From the NCBI GenBank assembly GCA_023436925.1, contig JAEZHJ010000038.1:11105-75104 (forward strand): a DNA stretch of 64,000 nucleotides, read 5' to 3'. Shown in pieces: positions 42,114 to 51,181 of this stretch. This DNA is from Actinomycetes bacterium (GTDB taxonomy: Bacteria; Actinomycetota; Actinomycetes; Propionibacteriales; Propionibacteriaceae). How positions within the stretch are numbered: position 1 is the first letter of the stretch; each line of letters opens with the position of its first letter. The translations under genes were made by a program, and so were the position numbers. The notes under the pieces were generated by a model. That model was not told the DNA's origin. It ran no database searches and saw nothing but the letters and a program-made list of their open reading frames with translations.

Positions 42114-42305
42114 TCAGGCTTCGGTGACCTGACGGCGGGCGCCGCGCGGGCCGTACTGGCCGCACTCGCCGCAGGCGGTGTGCGGCAGGTGCTTGGCGCC
42201 GCAGGCCGGGTTCGCGCAGGTCACCAGCGTGGGCGCGGAGGTCTTCCACTGCGAACGGCGGGCCCGCGTGTTGCTGCGGGACATCTTCCGCTTCGGAACG
42301 GCCAC
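42114..42305 (-). CDS. rpmF: 50S ribosomal protein L32
   Basis: 63 residues: [20 protein letters not shown], the canonical L32 start, then CANPACG and CGECGQYG, a four-Cys zinc site. The C-terminal tail [11 protein letters not shown] follows. AAGGAGT lies 6 nt upstream of GTG 42305. It is preceded by the DUF177 gene, its usual partner. Confidence 0.97.
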   Translation of the reverse strand: MAVPKRKMSRSNTRARRSQWKTSAPTLVTCANPACGAKHLPHTACGECGQYGPRGARRQVTEA

Positions 42306-42353
42306 GGCGTTACTCCTTGCTCTGCCCGGGCCGGCGGCCCGGGACGGTTGGCG

Positions 42354-42905
42354 TCACTGATTCGTCCACGCTTCCAGCCCTGCCCACCGCGAATCGGTGG
42401 CCTCGGCGTGGCTGTGCTCCGGGTCGTGGTTCAGGTTCGCCCCGCAGGTGGGGCACAACCCGGCGCACTCCGGCCGGCACAGTGGCGTGAACGGCAGGTC
42501 GAGTACCACGGCGTCCCGCAACAGCGGTTCGAGGTCGAGCAGTTCGTCCTCCAGCCGGCTGGCCTCCTCGTCGTCGGGCTCCTTGTCGGGGTACAGGTAC
42601 AGCTCCTGCAGGTCGACCTCGGTCGAGGTCGAGAGCTCCTCCAGGCAGCGTGCGCACTGACCCGCGAGTTGGACCTCGGCGGTTCCGGTGACCAGCACCC
42701 CCTCCACCACCGCTTCGACCATCAGGTCGAGAGCGACGGGTGAGCCGGGTGGCACTCCGATCATGGCGATGCCGAGCTCCTCCGGTGCTTCGGTGACCCG
42801 CTTAACCTGCTTCACCTCTCCTGCCCGGCGACCGAGTTCGTGGGTGTCGATGACAAGCCCGGAACGGTGGTCGGGGAGGCGGCGAGACACGGCGGATCCC
42901 TTCAT
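42354..42905 (-). CDS. DUF177 (YceD-like) protein
   Basis: 183 residues. LVIDTHELGRRAGEVKQVKR opens the family domain. CARCLEE near residue 90 and CRPECAGLCPTCGANLN near 150 are the conserved cysteine pairs. DUF177 is linked to 23S rRNA accumulation in other bacteria and almost always precedes rpmF. ATG 42905 (MKGSAV) is chosen; a TTG at 42938 would add 11 residues that do not resemble the family. The 75 bp upstream probably contain its promoter (a CTAGAGT lies around 42940-42946). Confidence 0.9.
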   Translation of the reverse strand: MKGSAVSRRLPDHRSGLVIDTHELGRRAGEVKQVKRVTEAPEELGIAMIGVPPGSPVALDLMVEAVVEGVLVTGTAEVQLAGQCARCLEELSTSTEVDLQELYLYPDKEPDDEEASRLEDELLDLEPLLRDAVVLDLPFTPLCRPECAGLCPTCGANLNHDPEHSHAEATDSRWAGLEAWTNQ

Positions 42906-42980
42906 CGGCGGTGCGACAGCGTCATAACCAAGGAGCAACTCTAGCCTGACCGGCAGGTGGGCTCCAAAACGGTGCGGGCG

Positions 42981-43478
42981 TCAGGAACTGAGCCGGGGCA
43001 GGGCCGTCGTCTCGTTGTCGTCGAGCAGTGAACGGCTCGCCAGCCGGGACCTCATCGTCTTCACCTGCGCCATGGTCTTCTGCAGCGCGGCCTCGAAGGA
43101 CGCGATCCGGCCGTCGACGTAGGCGTCCGCCTCGCGGCGCAGTGCCTCCGCCTCGGCGATCGAGCGACGCTCCAGTTCGGCGGCCTTGGCCTTGGCGGCC
43201 TCCATGATCGGGGTGGAGCCGGCCAGGAATACTGCCTTCTCCTCGGCGGCCTTGATGATCTGGGCGGCCTCGGCCTGGGCCCGCTCGAGGGTCTCCAGCG
43301 AGGTCGCGGTGACCCGCTCCGCCTCCTTGGTGTCCTCGACGAGGGCGGCCAGCGCCTTGTCGATCAACTCGATCGTCTCCGACCGGTTCACCATGCACGA
43401 AGCCGACATCGGGACGGCCTTGGCGTTCTGCACCAGGTCGCGCAGGGTGCCCAGCACCGCCACAGTTCGATCAACCAT
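42981..43478 (-). CDS. DivIVA-like coiled-coil protein (SepIVA-type position)
   Basis: 165 residues, mostly alpha-helical coiled coil after a short N-terminal part (MVDRTVAVLGTLRDLVQNAK). Residues ~35-140 form long Ala/Glu-rich heptads (ETLERAQAEAAQIIKAAEEK, then FEAALQKTMAQVKTMRSRL). In mycobacteria the gene between coaD and DUF177/rnc is SepIVA, a septal DivIVA-domain protein; the same position and style support a division or growth-site role here, as inference. It is shorter than I recall for the mycobacterial protein. The ATG overlaps the 3' end of coaD by 8 nt, with AAGGAGC upstream. Confidence 0.75.
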   Translation of the reverse strand: MVDRTVAVLGTLRDLVQNAKAVPMSASCMVNRSETIELIDKALAALVEDTKEAERVTATSLETLERAQAEAAQIIKAAEEKAVFLAGSTPIMEAAKAKAAELERRSIAEAEALRREADAYVDGRIASFEAALQKTMAQVKTMRSRLASRSLLDDNETTALPRLSS

Positions 43479-43968
43479 CGGTCCGCTCCTTGTCGTGGGG
43501 GTCGACTCTGGCCTGTATCCGTTCCACCACGGCCTCGGGGACGAAGGCCGACACGTCCCCGCCGAAGGAGGCAACCTCCCGGATCATCGTGGAGGACAGC
43601 GTGGACCACTGCGATGATGCGGGCAACATCACCGTCTCAACGCCGCCGACGGCGGCGTTGATGTGGGCCATCTGGAGTTCGAAGTCGAAGTCGGAGGCGA
43701 ACCGCAGCCCCTTGACGATCACCGAGGCGCCGTGCGCCCGGGCGAAGTCGACCAGCAGGCCGCTGAGCGGCAGCACGCGCACTCCGGCGATGTCGCTGGT
43801 GGCGGCGGTCACCAGGGCGACCCGCTCGTCGGTGTCGAACAGGTACTTCTTCGCGGAGTTCTGGCCGACGGCCACGATCACGTCACCGAACAGGGCTGCT
43901 GCACGGCGGATGACGTCGACGTGACCGTAGGTGACCGGATCGAAGGATCCCGGACAGATGGCCGTCAT
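43471..43968 (-). CDS. coaD: phosphopantetheine adenylyltransferase
   Basis: 165 residues. AICPGSFDPVTYGHVDVIRRAA at the start contains the T/SxGH nucleotidyltransferase motif (as YGHVD). VGQNSAKKYLFDTDERVALV, VKGLRFASDFDFELQMA and PASSQWSTLSSTMIREVA complete the family pattern. It catalyses the fourth step of coenzyme A synthesis, making dephospho-CoA. It overlaps rsmD by ATGA, as in many bacteria. Confidence 0.97.
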   Translation of the reverse strand: MTAICPGSFDPVTYGHVDVIRRAAALFGDVIVAVGQNSAKKYLFDTDERVALVTAATSDIAGVRVLPLSGLLVDFARAHGASVIVKGLRFASDFDFELQMAHINAAVGGVETVMLPASSQWSTLSSTMIREVASFGGDVSAFVPEAVVERIQARVDPHDKERTDG

Positions 43969-44552
43969 GCATCACCCCTCATCGCAAAGTGCAGAACTGT
44001 CTCACCGTAGTCCCGATTCCACGAATCCTCCATTCGTGGCCCCCACGACGGTCCCTTACCCCGTGCGGACCGCTCCACCACCACCAGGCCGCGCGGGGCG
44101 AGCCAGCCGCCCTCGGCGACGCCCGCCAGGACCCGGTCGAGTTCGGCGGCGTCCAGGTCGTAGGGCGGGTCGGCCCACACCACGTCGAAGGCGAGCGGGG
44201 CGGGCCCGGCCAGGAATCCGGCGACCGCCCGGGTGACCACCGTCACCGCCAGGCCGGAGTCGCGGACGTTGCGGCGGGCCACCTCGGCGGTGCCGCGGTC
44301 GCGCTCCACCGCCCAGACCGGGGCGGCACCCCGGCTCGCCGCCTCCAGCGCGACGGCACCCGAGCCGGCGTACAGGTCGAGGAAGGAGAGACCGGCCAGG
44401 GCCTCGTCCGCTGCCCAACCGGCGGTACCGGCCCAGTCGGCGATCAGGCTGAAGGCGGCCTCCCGGACCCGGTCGGTGGTGGGACGGGTGTCGCGGTGCG
44501 CCGGCATCACCAGCCGACGGCCCTTCCCGGACCCGGCGATGATACGACTCAT
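43965..44552 (-). CDS. rsmD: 16S rRNA (guanine966-N2)-methyltransferase
   Basis: 195 residues. MSRIIAGSGKGRRLVMP is the typical start; motif I is FLDLYAGSGAVALEAASRGA near residue 58, and the catalytic motif IV reads VVWADPPYDL near residue 120. It methylates G966 of 16S rRNA. ATG 44552 is placed 7 nt after the -10 hexamer TAGATT, predicting a leaderless transcript; earlier in-frame codons lie in the recG 3' end. Confidence 0.94.
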   Translation of the reverse strand: MSRIIAGSGKGRRLVMPAHRDTRPTTDRVREAAFSLIADWAGTAGWAADEALAGLSFLDLYAGSGAVALEAASRGAAPVWAVERDRGTAEVARRNVRDSGLAVTVVTRAVAGFLAGPAPLAFDVVWADPPYDLDAAELDRVLAGVAEGGWLAPRGLVVVERSARGKGPSWGPRMEDSWNRDYGETVLHFAMRGDA

Positions 44553-44559
44553 GGCCCCA

Positions 44560-44565
44560 AATCTA
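44560..44565 (-). promoter_or_regulatory. -10 element TAGATT, predicted leaderless promoter of rsmD-coaD
   Basis: TAGATT on the minus strand ends 7 nt before ATG 44552 and lies in the 32-bp gap after recG. Confidence 0.55.
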
Positions 44566-44584
44566 GGCGATCGCGCGGGACAGC

Positions 44585-46801
44585 CTAACTGCGCTCCAGC
44601 CAGTCGCCCTCGGCCAGCAGCGCCGTCTGGCGCACGGCGTCGGCGAACCCGGGCGTCGTGCACTCCGGGTCGCGTCGCACGCACTCCTCGGCCAGGTCAC
44701 GGGCCTGGGCGATCAGGTCGGCGTGCTCGAGCACCCGGAGCAGCCGCAGGCTGGAGCGGGCGCCCGACTGGCTGGCGCCGAGCACGTCACCCTCCCGGCG
44801 CTGCTCGAGGTCGAGTTCGGCCAGTTCGAAACCGTCGGTGGTGGCCGCCACCGCCTCGAGCCGGACCCGGGCCGGCTCCCCCGGCGGCACGCTGGTGATG
44901 AGCAGGCAGACCCCGGGGTGGCTGCCGCGCCCGATCCGTCCCCGCAGTTGGTGCAGCTGGGAGATCCCGAACCGGTCGGCGTCCCAGACCACCATCATCG
45001 TGGCGTTCGGCACGTCCACCCCGACCTCGATGACGGTGGTGGCCACCAGCACGTCCAGCTCGCCGGCGGCGAAGGACGCCATCACCGAGTCCTTGGTGTC
45101 GGCCGGGAGCTGGCCGTGCAGCACACCGACCCGGACCCCCGCCAGGGGACCCTCCCTGAGCTGGGCTGCCAGCTCGACGACGCCGAGGCCGGCCTCGGCG
45201 CCGCCCTGACCGCCGATCCGGGGGCAGACCACGAAGACCTGCCTGCCCTGGCCGACCTCCTCCACCACGCGCTGCCAGGCCCGCTCGACCCAGGCCGGAC
45301 GCCGGGCGGCGTCGACCACCACGGTGCCGACCGGCTGCCGACCGGCCGGGATCTCGGCCAGGGTCGAGACGTCCAGGTCGCCGAAGATCGTCATCGCCAC
45401 CGACCGAGGGATCGGCGTGGCGGTGAGCACGAGCACATGCGGCCGGGCGGCGGCCTTGTCGTTCAGGGCCGCTCGCTGCTCCACCCCGAACCGGTGCTGC
45501 TCGTCGATCACCACCAGGCCGAGATCGGCGAACTGGACCCGGTCGGCCAGCAGGGCGTGGGTGCCGATCACGATCCCGGCCTCGCCACTGGCCGCCCGCA
45601 GCAGCGCAGCCCGCCGGGCGGCGGCCGACTGGGAGCCGGTGAGCAGCACGACATCGGTAGCGACGTCGGGAGCGCCGAGAGTGCGTCCGGCGCCCAGGTC
45701 GCCCAGCAGGCGGGTGATCGTCTGGTAGTGCTGTGCGGCGAGCACCTCGGTCGGGGCCAGCAGCGCCGCCTGTCCCCCGGCGTCCACCACGGCGAGCATG
45801 GCGCGCAGCGCCACCACGGTCTTGCCCGAACCGACCTCGCCCTGCAGCAGCCGCTGCATCGGCCGGGTGCGGGCCAGATCGTCGAAGATCGCTGAGCTGA
45901 CCGCCAACTGCCCCTGGGTCAACTGGAAGGGCAGCCGGGCGTCGAAGGCCGCCAGAATGCCGTCTGCCCGGGCAACCCGGGGAACGGAGGCGTGGGCGGC
46001 GGCGTCGTTGCGGCGGTAGGCCATGGTCAGCTGCGTGGCCAGCGCCTCGTCGAAGCGCAGCCGGTGGGCGCCGCGCTCGGCCTGGGCCAGGTCGGCCGGC
46101 TCGTGGACGGCGGCGAAGGCGTCGTTGAGCCCGATCACCCCGGCCGCCTCCCGGAGCCAGGCCGGCCAAGGGTCCTCGTCACGCGGCAGCGCTGCCAGCG
46201 CGAGCCGGGCGCACTCGGCGACCGTCCAGGTCGGCAGCTTGGCCGTGGCGGGGTACATCCCGACCAGCCCGGACTGGGCCAGGGTCGCCATCCGCTCCTT
46301 CTCCTGGGAGGTGCCGACGATCCGCCCGGCAGCGTCGAGCATGACGAACTCGGGGTGGGTGAGTTGCAACTGGTTGCGGAAGCTGCCGACCTTGCCGACG
46401 AACAGACCCGCCACCCCGCGGGAGAGCTGCTGCTCCCACCAGCGCAGCAACTGGCTGCGTCCGAAGAAGGTGAGGGTGAGGTGGCCCTGGCCGTCGGTGA
46501 CGACGACCTCGAGGCGGCCCGGCCGGGGCCGCCCGCCGGAGCGGCCCTCGCTGCCGTCGACCCGGTTGACCGTCGCGACCTTCGCGATGACCGCCACGTG
46601 CTCCCCCTCGACCAGGCTGGCCAGGTCGGTCAGCTCGGTGCCGCTGAGGTAGCGCCGCGGGATGTGGCGCAGCAGGTCGCCCACGGTGTGGATGCGCAGC
46701 GCGGTGAACTCCTTGGCGGTCTTCGCGCCGACCACGGTGGCGAGCGGCTGGTTGAGCGCCGCGGCCATGGCGGTGCGCCAGCCGCTGAGTTCGAGGTCCA
46801 C
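44585..46801 (-). CDS. recG: ATP-dependent DNA helicase RecG
   Basis: 738 residues from GTG 46801. The N-terminal wedge/OB domain (residues ~15-180: VGAKTAKEFTALRIHTVGDLLRHIPRRYL) is followed by helicase motifs: I LLQGEVGSGKTVVAL near residue 305, II VVIDEQHRFG near 410, III LTATPIPRSVA, and VI QLRGRIGRG near 625. It remodels stalled replication forks and Holliday junctions. The frame continues upstream to 46867, but TAGGCT at 46810-46815 lies 8 nt before GTG 46801, and the rpmB terminator overlaps the longer start, so the shorter form is preferred. Confidence 0.94.
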   Translation of the reverse strand: MDLELSGWRTAMAAALNQPLATVVGAKTAKEFTALRIHTVGDLLRHIPRRYLSGTELTDLASLVEGEHVAVIAKVATVNRVDGSEGRSGGRPRPGRLEVVVTDGQGHLTLTFFGRSQLLRWWEQQLSRGVAGLFVGKVGSFRNQLQLTHPEFVMLDAAGRIVGTSQEKERMATLAQSGLVGMYPATAKLPTWTVAECARLALAALPRDEDPWPAWLREAAGVIGLNDAFAAVHEPADLAQAERGAHRLRFDEALATQLTMAYRRNDAAAHASVPRVARADGILAAFDARLPFQLTQGQLAVSSAIFDDLARTRPMQRLLQGEVGSGKTVVALRAMLAVVDAGGQAALLAPTEVLAAQHYQTITRLLGDLGAGRTLGAPDVATDVVLLTGSQSAAARRAALLRAASGEAGIVIGTHALLADRVQFADLGLVVIDEQHRFGVEQRAALNDKAAARPHVLVLTATPIPRSVAMTIFGDLDVSTLAEIPAGRQPVGTVVVDAARRPAWVERAWQRVVEEVGQGRQVFVVCPRIGGQGGAEAGLGVVELAAQLREGPLAGVRVGVLHGQLPADTKDSVMASFAAGELDVLVATTVIEVGVDVPNATMMVVWDADRFGISQLHQLRGRIGRGSHPGVCLLITSVPPGEPARVRLEAVAATTDGFELAELDLEQRREGDVLGASQSGARSSLRLLRVLEHADLIAQARDLAEECVRRDPECTTPGFADAVRQTALLAEGDWLERS

Positions 46802-46809
46802 GGTCGCCC

Positions 46810-46815
46810 AGCCTA
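46810..46815 (-). promoter_or_regulatory. -10 element TAGGCT, predicted leaderless promoter of recG
   Basis: TAGGCT on the minus strand ends 8 nt before GTG 46801. It separates recG transcription from rpmB, whose terminator lies just upstream. Confidence 0.45.
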
Positions 46816-46870
46816 GGCCGTCCCGCCGACGGCTGCTGCGACCGCCCGCCCGGCCGGTGCCGGACATGCA

Positions 46871-46894
46871 AAAGACCCGCCGCGGCGGGTCTTT
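46871..46894 (-). terminator. terminator after rpmB
   Basis: AAAGACCCGCC (46871-46881) and GGCGGGTCTTT (46884-46894) form a perfect dyad of GC-rich stem flanked by A/T tracts; read on the minus strand it ends in TCTTTTGC. A classical intrinsic terminator 22 nt after the rpmB stop codon. Confidence 0.85.
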
Positions 46895-46915
46895 CGGCTC
46901 CCTTCCGGGACCGGG

Positions 46916-47101
46916 TCAGCGGGTGACGCGACCGGCCTTCAGGCAGGAGGTGCACACGTTGAGCCGCTTCGGGGTGCCATCGACGAGGGCGCGCACCCGC
47001 TGGATGTTCGGGTTCCAGCGACGGTTGGTCTTCTTCTTGGACCAAGGCACGTTGTGGCCGAAGCCCGGGCCCTTGGCGCAGACATCACACACGGCAGCCA
47101 C
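46916..47101 (-). CDS. rpmB: 50S ribosomal protein L28
   Basis: 61 residues from GTG 47101: MAAVCDVCAKGPGFGHNV, then SKKKTNRRWNPNIQRVR and LNVCTSCLKAGRV. CDVC and CTSC make the zinc-binding (C+) form of L28. AAGGAGT lies 6 nt upstream. TATCGT at 47183-47188 is a likely -10, implying a ~75-nt leader. Monocistronic, with its own terminator. Confidence 0.97.
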   Translation of the reverse strand: MAAVCDVCAKGPGFGHNVPWSKKKTNRRWNPNIQRVRALVDGTPKRLNVCTSCLKAGRVTR

Positions 47102-47182
47102 TGGAGTACTCCTTGTTTCTCGATCTCGTTGCCCCACGAACCTGCGCGACCGCATCGGTCAGCCACAGCTGGGGACCGGTCT

Positions 47183-47188
47183 ACGATA
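47183..47188 (-). promoter_or_regulatory. -10 element TATCGT for rpmB
   Basis: TATCGT on the minus strand, 81 nt before GTG 47101. No good -35 is visible at standard spacing. Confidence 0.4.
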
Positions 47189-47241
47189 CCTGACCGCGGC
47201 GGTCGTGTCCTAATCGCGACCGCCGCCGGGCCGCCCGCGGG

Positions 47242-48924
47242 TCAGCTGGCCACCACGATCGGCAGGATCATCGGCCGGCGACGGTAGTTGTTGTTGACCC
47301 ACCGGCCGATGGTGCGGCGCACCACCTGCTGCAGCTGGTAGGTGTCCTCCACGCCGTCGGCCAGGGAGGTCAGCAGCACCTGCGCCAGGTCCGAGCGGAT
47401 GCCGTCGAAGACCGAGTCGTCCTCGACGAAGCCGCGGGCGTGGATGTCGGGACCACTGACGATCGTGTTGTCGTGGAAGTTCACCACCACGACGATCGAG
47501 ATGAACCCCTCCTCGCCCAGGATCCTGCGGTCGGTCAGCTCGGAATCGCCGATGTCGCCGACCGTCGAGCCGTCCACGAAGATGTAGCCGCACTCCAGTT
47601 GGCCGACCACGCGGGCCCGGCCGCGGGCCAGGTCGACCACGGCGCCGTCCTCGACGACGATGGTGCCCTCCTCCGGCACTCCGGTCTGGCGGGCCAGGCC
47701 GGCATTGGCGATCAGGTGGCGGATCTCGCCGTGCACCGGCATCACGTTGCGCGGCTTCAGCAGGTTGTAGCAGTAGAGCAACTCCCCCGCGCTGGCATGG
47801 CCGGAGACGTGGACCATGGCGTTGCCCTTGTGCACCACCGTGACGCCGTTGCGGGACAGCCCGTTGATCACCCGGTACACCGAGTTCTCGTTGCCGGGGA
47901 TCAGCGAGCTGGCCAGCAGGACGACGTCGCCGGGGCCGGCCGTCACGATCGGGTGCTCGTGGTTGGAGATCCGCGAGAGCGCGCTGAGCGGCTCGCCCTG
48001 GGACCCGGTGGAGATGATCACCACCTCGTTGTCGGCGTAGTCGTCGATCTGCTTGAGGTCGATCAGGGTGCCTTCCGGTACCCGCAGGTAGCCCAGTTCG
48101 CGGGCCACCGTCATGTTGCGCACCATCGAGCGCCCGACATAGACCACCTTGCGGTTGTGCCGGACGGCGGCGTCCATCACCTGCTGCACGCGGTGCACGT
48201 GGGAGGCGAAGCAGGCCACGATCAGCTTCTGTTTGGCGGCGGCGAAGACCCGCTCCATGGCCGGCTCGATGTCGATCTCGGCCGGAGTGAAGCCCGGCGT
48301 CTCGGCATTGGTGGAGTCGGGCATGAACAGGTCCAGGCCCTCCTCGCCGAGCCGGGCGAAGCCCCGCAGGTCCGTCAGCCGGCCGTCCAGCGGCAGCTGG
48401 TCCATCTTGAAGTCGCCGGTGTGCAGGACGGTGCCGGCCACACTGCGGATGATGACCGCCAAGGCGTCCGGGATGGAGTGGTTGACGGCCAGGAACTCCA
48501 GGTTGAAGGCGCCCACCTCCACGCGGTCGCCCTCGGTGACCACCCGCAGGTCGACATCGCGCAGCCGGTGCTCGCGCAGCTTCTCGCGGACCAGTGCCAG
48601 GGTCAGCCGGGAGCCGTAGATCGGGATGTCGGGGCGGCGGCGCAGCAGGTAGGGAACGGCACCGATGTGGTCCTCGTGGCCGTGGGTGAGCACCAGGCCG
48701 CGGACGTCCTCCAACCGGTCGGAGACGAGGTGGAGGCCGGGCAGGATCAGGTCGACGCCGGGGTGCTCCTCGCTCGGGAACAGCACGCCGCAGTCGACCA
48801 GCAGCAGTTCGCCGTTGAGCTCGAAGGAGGTCATGTTCCGGCCGATGTCACCCAGCCCGCCGAGCGGGACGATCCGGAGGGTGTCAGGGCGGAGTTTGGG
48901 GGGCGTCTTCAGCATCTCTCGCAC
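47242..48924 (-). CDS. rnj: ribonuclease J
   Basis: 560 residues. The metallo-beta-lactamase core has LTHGHEDHIGAVPYLL near residue 80 (HxHxDH), VLHTGDFKMD near 168, and the beta-CASP region with ACFASHVHRVQQ, ISTGSQGEP near 315 and VHVSGHASAGELLY near 370. A C-terminal domain of ~110 residues follows. It acts as a 5'-3' exonuclease and endonuclease in mRNA decay and rRNA maturation. GTG 48924 lies 6 nt after TAGGGT, predicting a leaderless transcript. dapA, often upstream, is absent here. Confidence 0.96.
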   Translation of the reverse strand: MREMLKTPPKLRPDTLRIVPLGGLGDIGRNMTSFELNGELLLVDCGVLFPSEEHPGVDLILPGLHLVSDRLEDVRGLVLTHGHEDHIGAVPYLLRRRPDIPIYGSRLTLALVREKLREHRLRDVDLRVVTEGDRVEVGAFNLEFLAVNHSIPDALAVIIRSVAGTVLHTGDFKMDQLPLDGRLTDLRGFARLGEEGLDLFMPDSTNAETPGFTPAEIDIEPAMERVFAAAKQKLIVACFASHVHRVQQVMDAAVRHNRKVVYVGRSMVRNMTVARELGYLRVPEGTLIDLKQIDDYADNEVVIISTGSQGEPLSALSRISNHEHPIVTAGPGDVVLLASSLIPGNENSVYRVINGLSRNGVTVVHKGNAMVHVSGHASAGELLYCYNLLKPRNVMPVHGEIRHLIANAGLARQTGVPEEGTIVVEDGAVVDLARGRARVVGQLECGYIFVDGSTVGDIGDSELTDRRILGEEGFISIVVVVNFHDNTIVSGPDIHARGFVEDDSVFDGIRSDLAQVLLTSLADGVEDTYQLQQVVRRTIGRWVNNNYRRRPMILPIVVAS

Positions 48925-48930
48925 GGGGCC

Positions 48931-48936
48931 ACCCTA
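48931..48936 (-). promoter_or_regulatory. -10 element TAGGGT, predicted leaderless promoter of rnj
   Basis: TAGGGT on the minus strand ends 6 nt before GTG 48924. The divergent GNAT gene has its own TAGGCT 52 bp away. Confidence 0.55.
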
Positions 48937-48988
48937 GCGGTAACGGCGCCCGCCGAGCCCGCCGGGTGGGCGGTACGCGACCCACGGC

Positions 48989-48994
48989 TAGGCT
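48989..48994 (+). promoter_or_regulatory. -10 element TAGGCT, predicted leaderless promoter of the GNAT gene
   Basis: TAGGCT ends 6 nt before GTG 49001, with no ribosome binding site. Confidence 0.55.
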
Positions 48995-49000
48995 GTCGGC

Positions 49001-49555
49001 GTGACCGCGCAACCCCATTCAGTCCGGCTCGCGCTGCCCGCCGAGGCCGAGGCGATAGCCGCCCTGCAACGCCGCTCCTGGTCCCAGGTGTACCCCGAGG
49101 CGGTGGCCGGCAGGCTGCTCTCGGGGACCGACCTGGCCCAGATGACGGACGCCTGGTCGGCCGCCATCCAGCGACCGCCCCTGGCGACCCTGCGGGTACT
49201 GGTGGCGGTCGACTCCAGCGACGGCCGGCACCGCGTAGTCGGCTTCGCGGCGGTCGGCCCGAGCGATGACCCCGACGCCTCCCCCGACTCCGACGGCACG
49301 GTGGCGGAGTTCGCCGTCGACCCGGCCGCCCAGCGGCTGGGCCACGGCTCACGGCTGCTGCAGGCCTGCGTCGACACGCTGCGCGCCGACGGGTTCACCC
49401 GCGCCACCTGGTGGGTGCGAAGCACCGACGACCCGCTGCGCGGCTTCCTCACCGGGGCCGGCTGGGGTCCGGACGGCGCGCACCTGGAGCGGGGCGGCGA
49501 CCAGGACAGCCAGGGCGTGAAGTTCGTCCGGCTGCACACCGACATCTCGGCCTGA
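49001..49555 (+). CDS. GNAT family N-acetyltransferase
   Basis: 184 residues. The conserved acetyl-CoA core is AEFAVDPAAQRLGHGSRLLQACVDTL near residue 100 (R/Q-x-x-G-x-G/S pattern as QRLGHGS), followed by ATWWVRSTDDPLRGFLTGAGW. The N-terminal part, RLALPAEAEAIAALQRRSWSQVY, is typical of single-domain GNATs of unknown substrate. It converges on the DUF2993 gene with four bases between the stop codons, so no room exists for a separate terminator. Confidence 0.87.
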   Translation: MTAQPHSVRLALPAEAEAIAALQRRSWSQVYPEAVAGRLLSGTDLAQMTDAWSAAIQRPPLATLRVLVAVDSSDGRHRVVGFAAVGPSDDPDASPDSDGTVAEFAVDPAAQRLGHGSRLLQACVDTLRADGFTRATWWVRSTDDPLRGFLTGAGWGPDGAHLERGGDQDSQGVKFVRLHTDISA

Positions 49556-49559
49556 ACGG

Positions 49560-50260
49560 TCAGCCCAGCGGCACCACGAGGTTGTCCGCCGCCAATACGA
49601 GGGTCAGCCCGGCCGAGTCGGCTGTGATCTCGCGGAGGGTCAGCCCGTAGGGCAGCTCGAACTTGATGGGCTTGACCAGCAGGCTGATGATCCGGTCGGC
49701 GACGTCCTGGCTGAGCTCGATGCCCGCGATCGAGATCTGCGGGCTGTCCAGGTCGAGCAGGTCACCGCTCTCCTCCACCGACGGGATCGCGGACACCACG
49801 GCCACCAGTTCCCGGCCGAACAGGTCGGCGGTGTAGCTGACCTGGACCCGGCCCGGCTCGTCGCCGGCCTCCACCGGCACCCCGGCCAGGCTGGTCAGCC
49901 CCGGATAGCCCAGGGTCGCCTCACCGGTGGCCTTCGAGACCACCACCTGCTCGCTACCGAGCACCAGGTCGGTGCCCTGGGCGCTGACCCGGTCCAGGCT
50001 CACCTCGACCCCGGAGATCTCCAGCGGCACGTCGACCGCACTCGCCGAGGCGGACGGCAGTGTGCGGGTGACCAGGACGGCGCTGAACGGCACGCCGCCG
50101 AGTTCGACGGTCGGCGGCTGCGCCAGGCCCAGCTCGGACTGGAGCTGGGCGGCGACGTGGTCCTGCGCGGCCGTCCGGAACAGGCTGTCCCCCACCACCG
50201 CGCCGGCCCCCACGATGAGCAGCGCCGAGCCGGTGATGGCCAGCGCCTTCAGGGCGCCCA

Positions 50261-50261
<1 letters not shown>
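49560..50261 (-). CDS. DUF2993 (LmeA-like) membrane-anchored protein
   Basis: 233 residues. An N-terminal hydrophobic segment (about 5-25, ALAITGSALLIVGAGAVV) serves as signal anchor. The rest is beta-rich with the DUF2993 elements VELGGVPFSAVLVTRTLP and GVEVSLDRVSAQG. Mycobacterial LmeA of this family binds phospholipid and aids lipomannan/mannose transfer in the periplasm; a similar lipid-binding role is possible. The ATG shares one base with the dapB stop (TGATG), so it is coupled to dapB without an obvious metabolic link. Confidence 0.85.
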
Positions 50262-51055
<794 letters not shown>

Positions 51056-51136
51056 CTACGCTACCGCGACCCGCCCGGGCAGCCGCCGCCCGCCACCCGT
51101 GTCGGCCTCCGGAGGCGGCTGGCCCGGACACAGCAG

Positions 51137-51169
51137 GACCGGCGCCCCGCTGCTGCGGGACGCCGGTCC
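51137..51169 (-). terminator. terminator after pnp
   Basis: GGACCGGCG (51137-51145) and CGCCGGTCC (51161-51169) enclose an inner CCCGC/GCGGG hairpin, 13 nt past the pnp stop on the minus strand. Confidence 0.75.
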
Positions 51170-51181
51170 GGTGCTGAGGGA

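Noticed and set aside
46802..46867. Longer RecG start
   Set aside because: It overlaps the rpmB terminator and adds a Gly/Arg-rich segment unlike RecG; TAGGCT at 46810-46815 lies within it.
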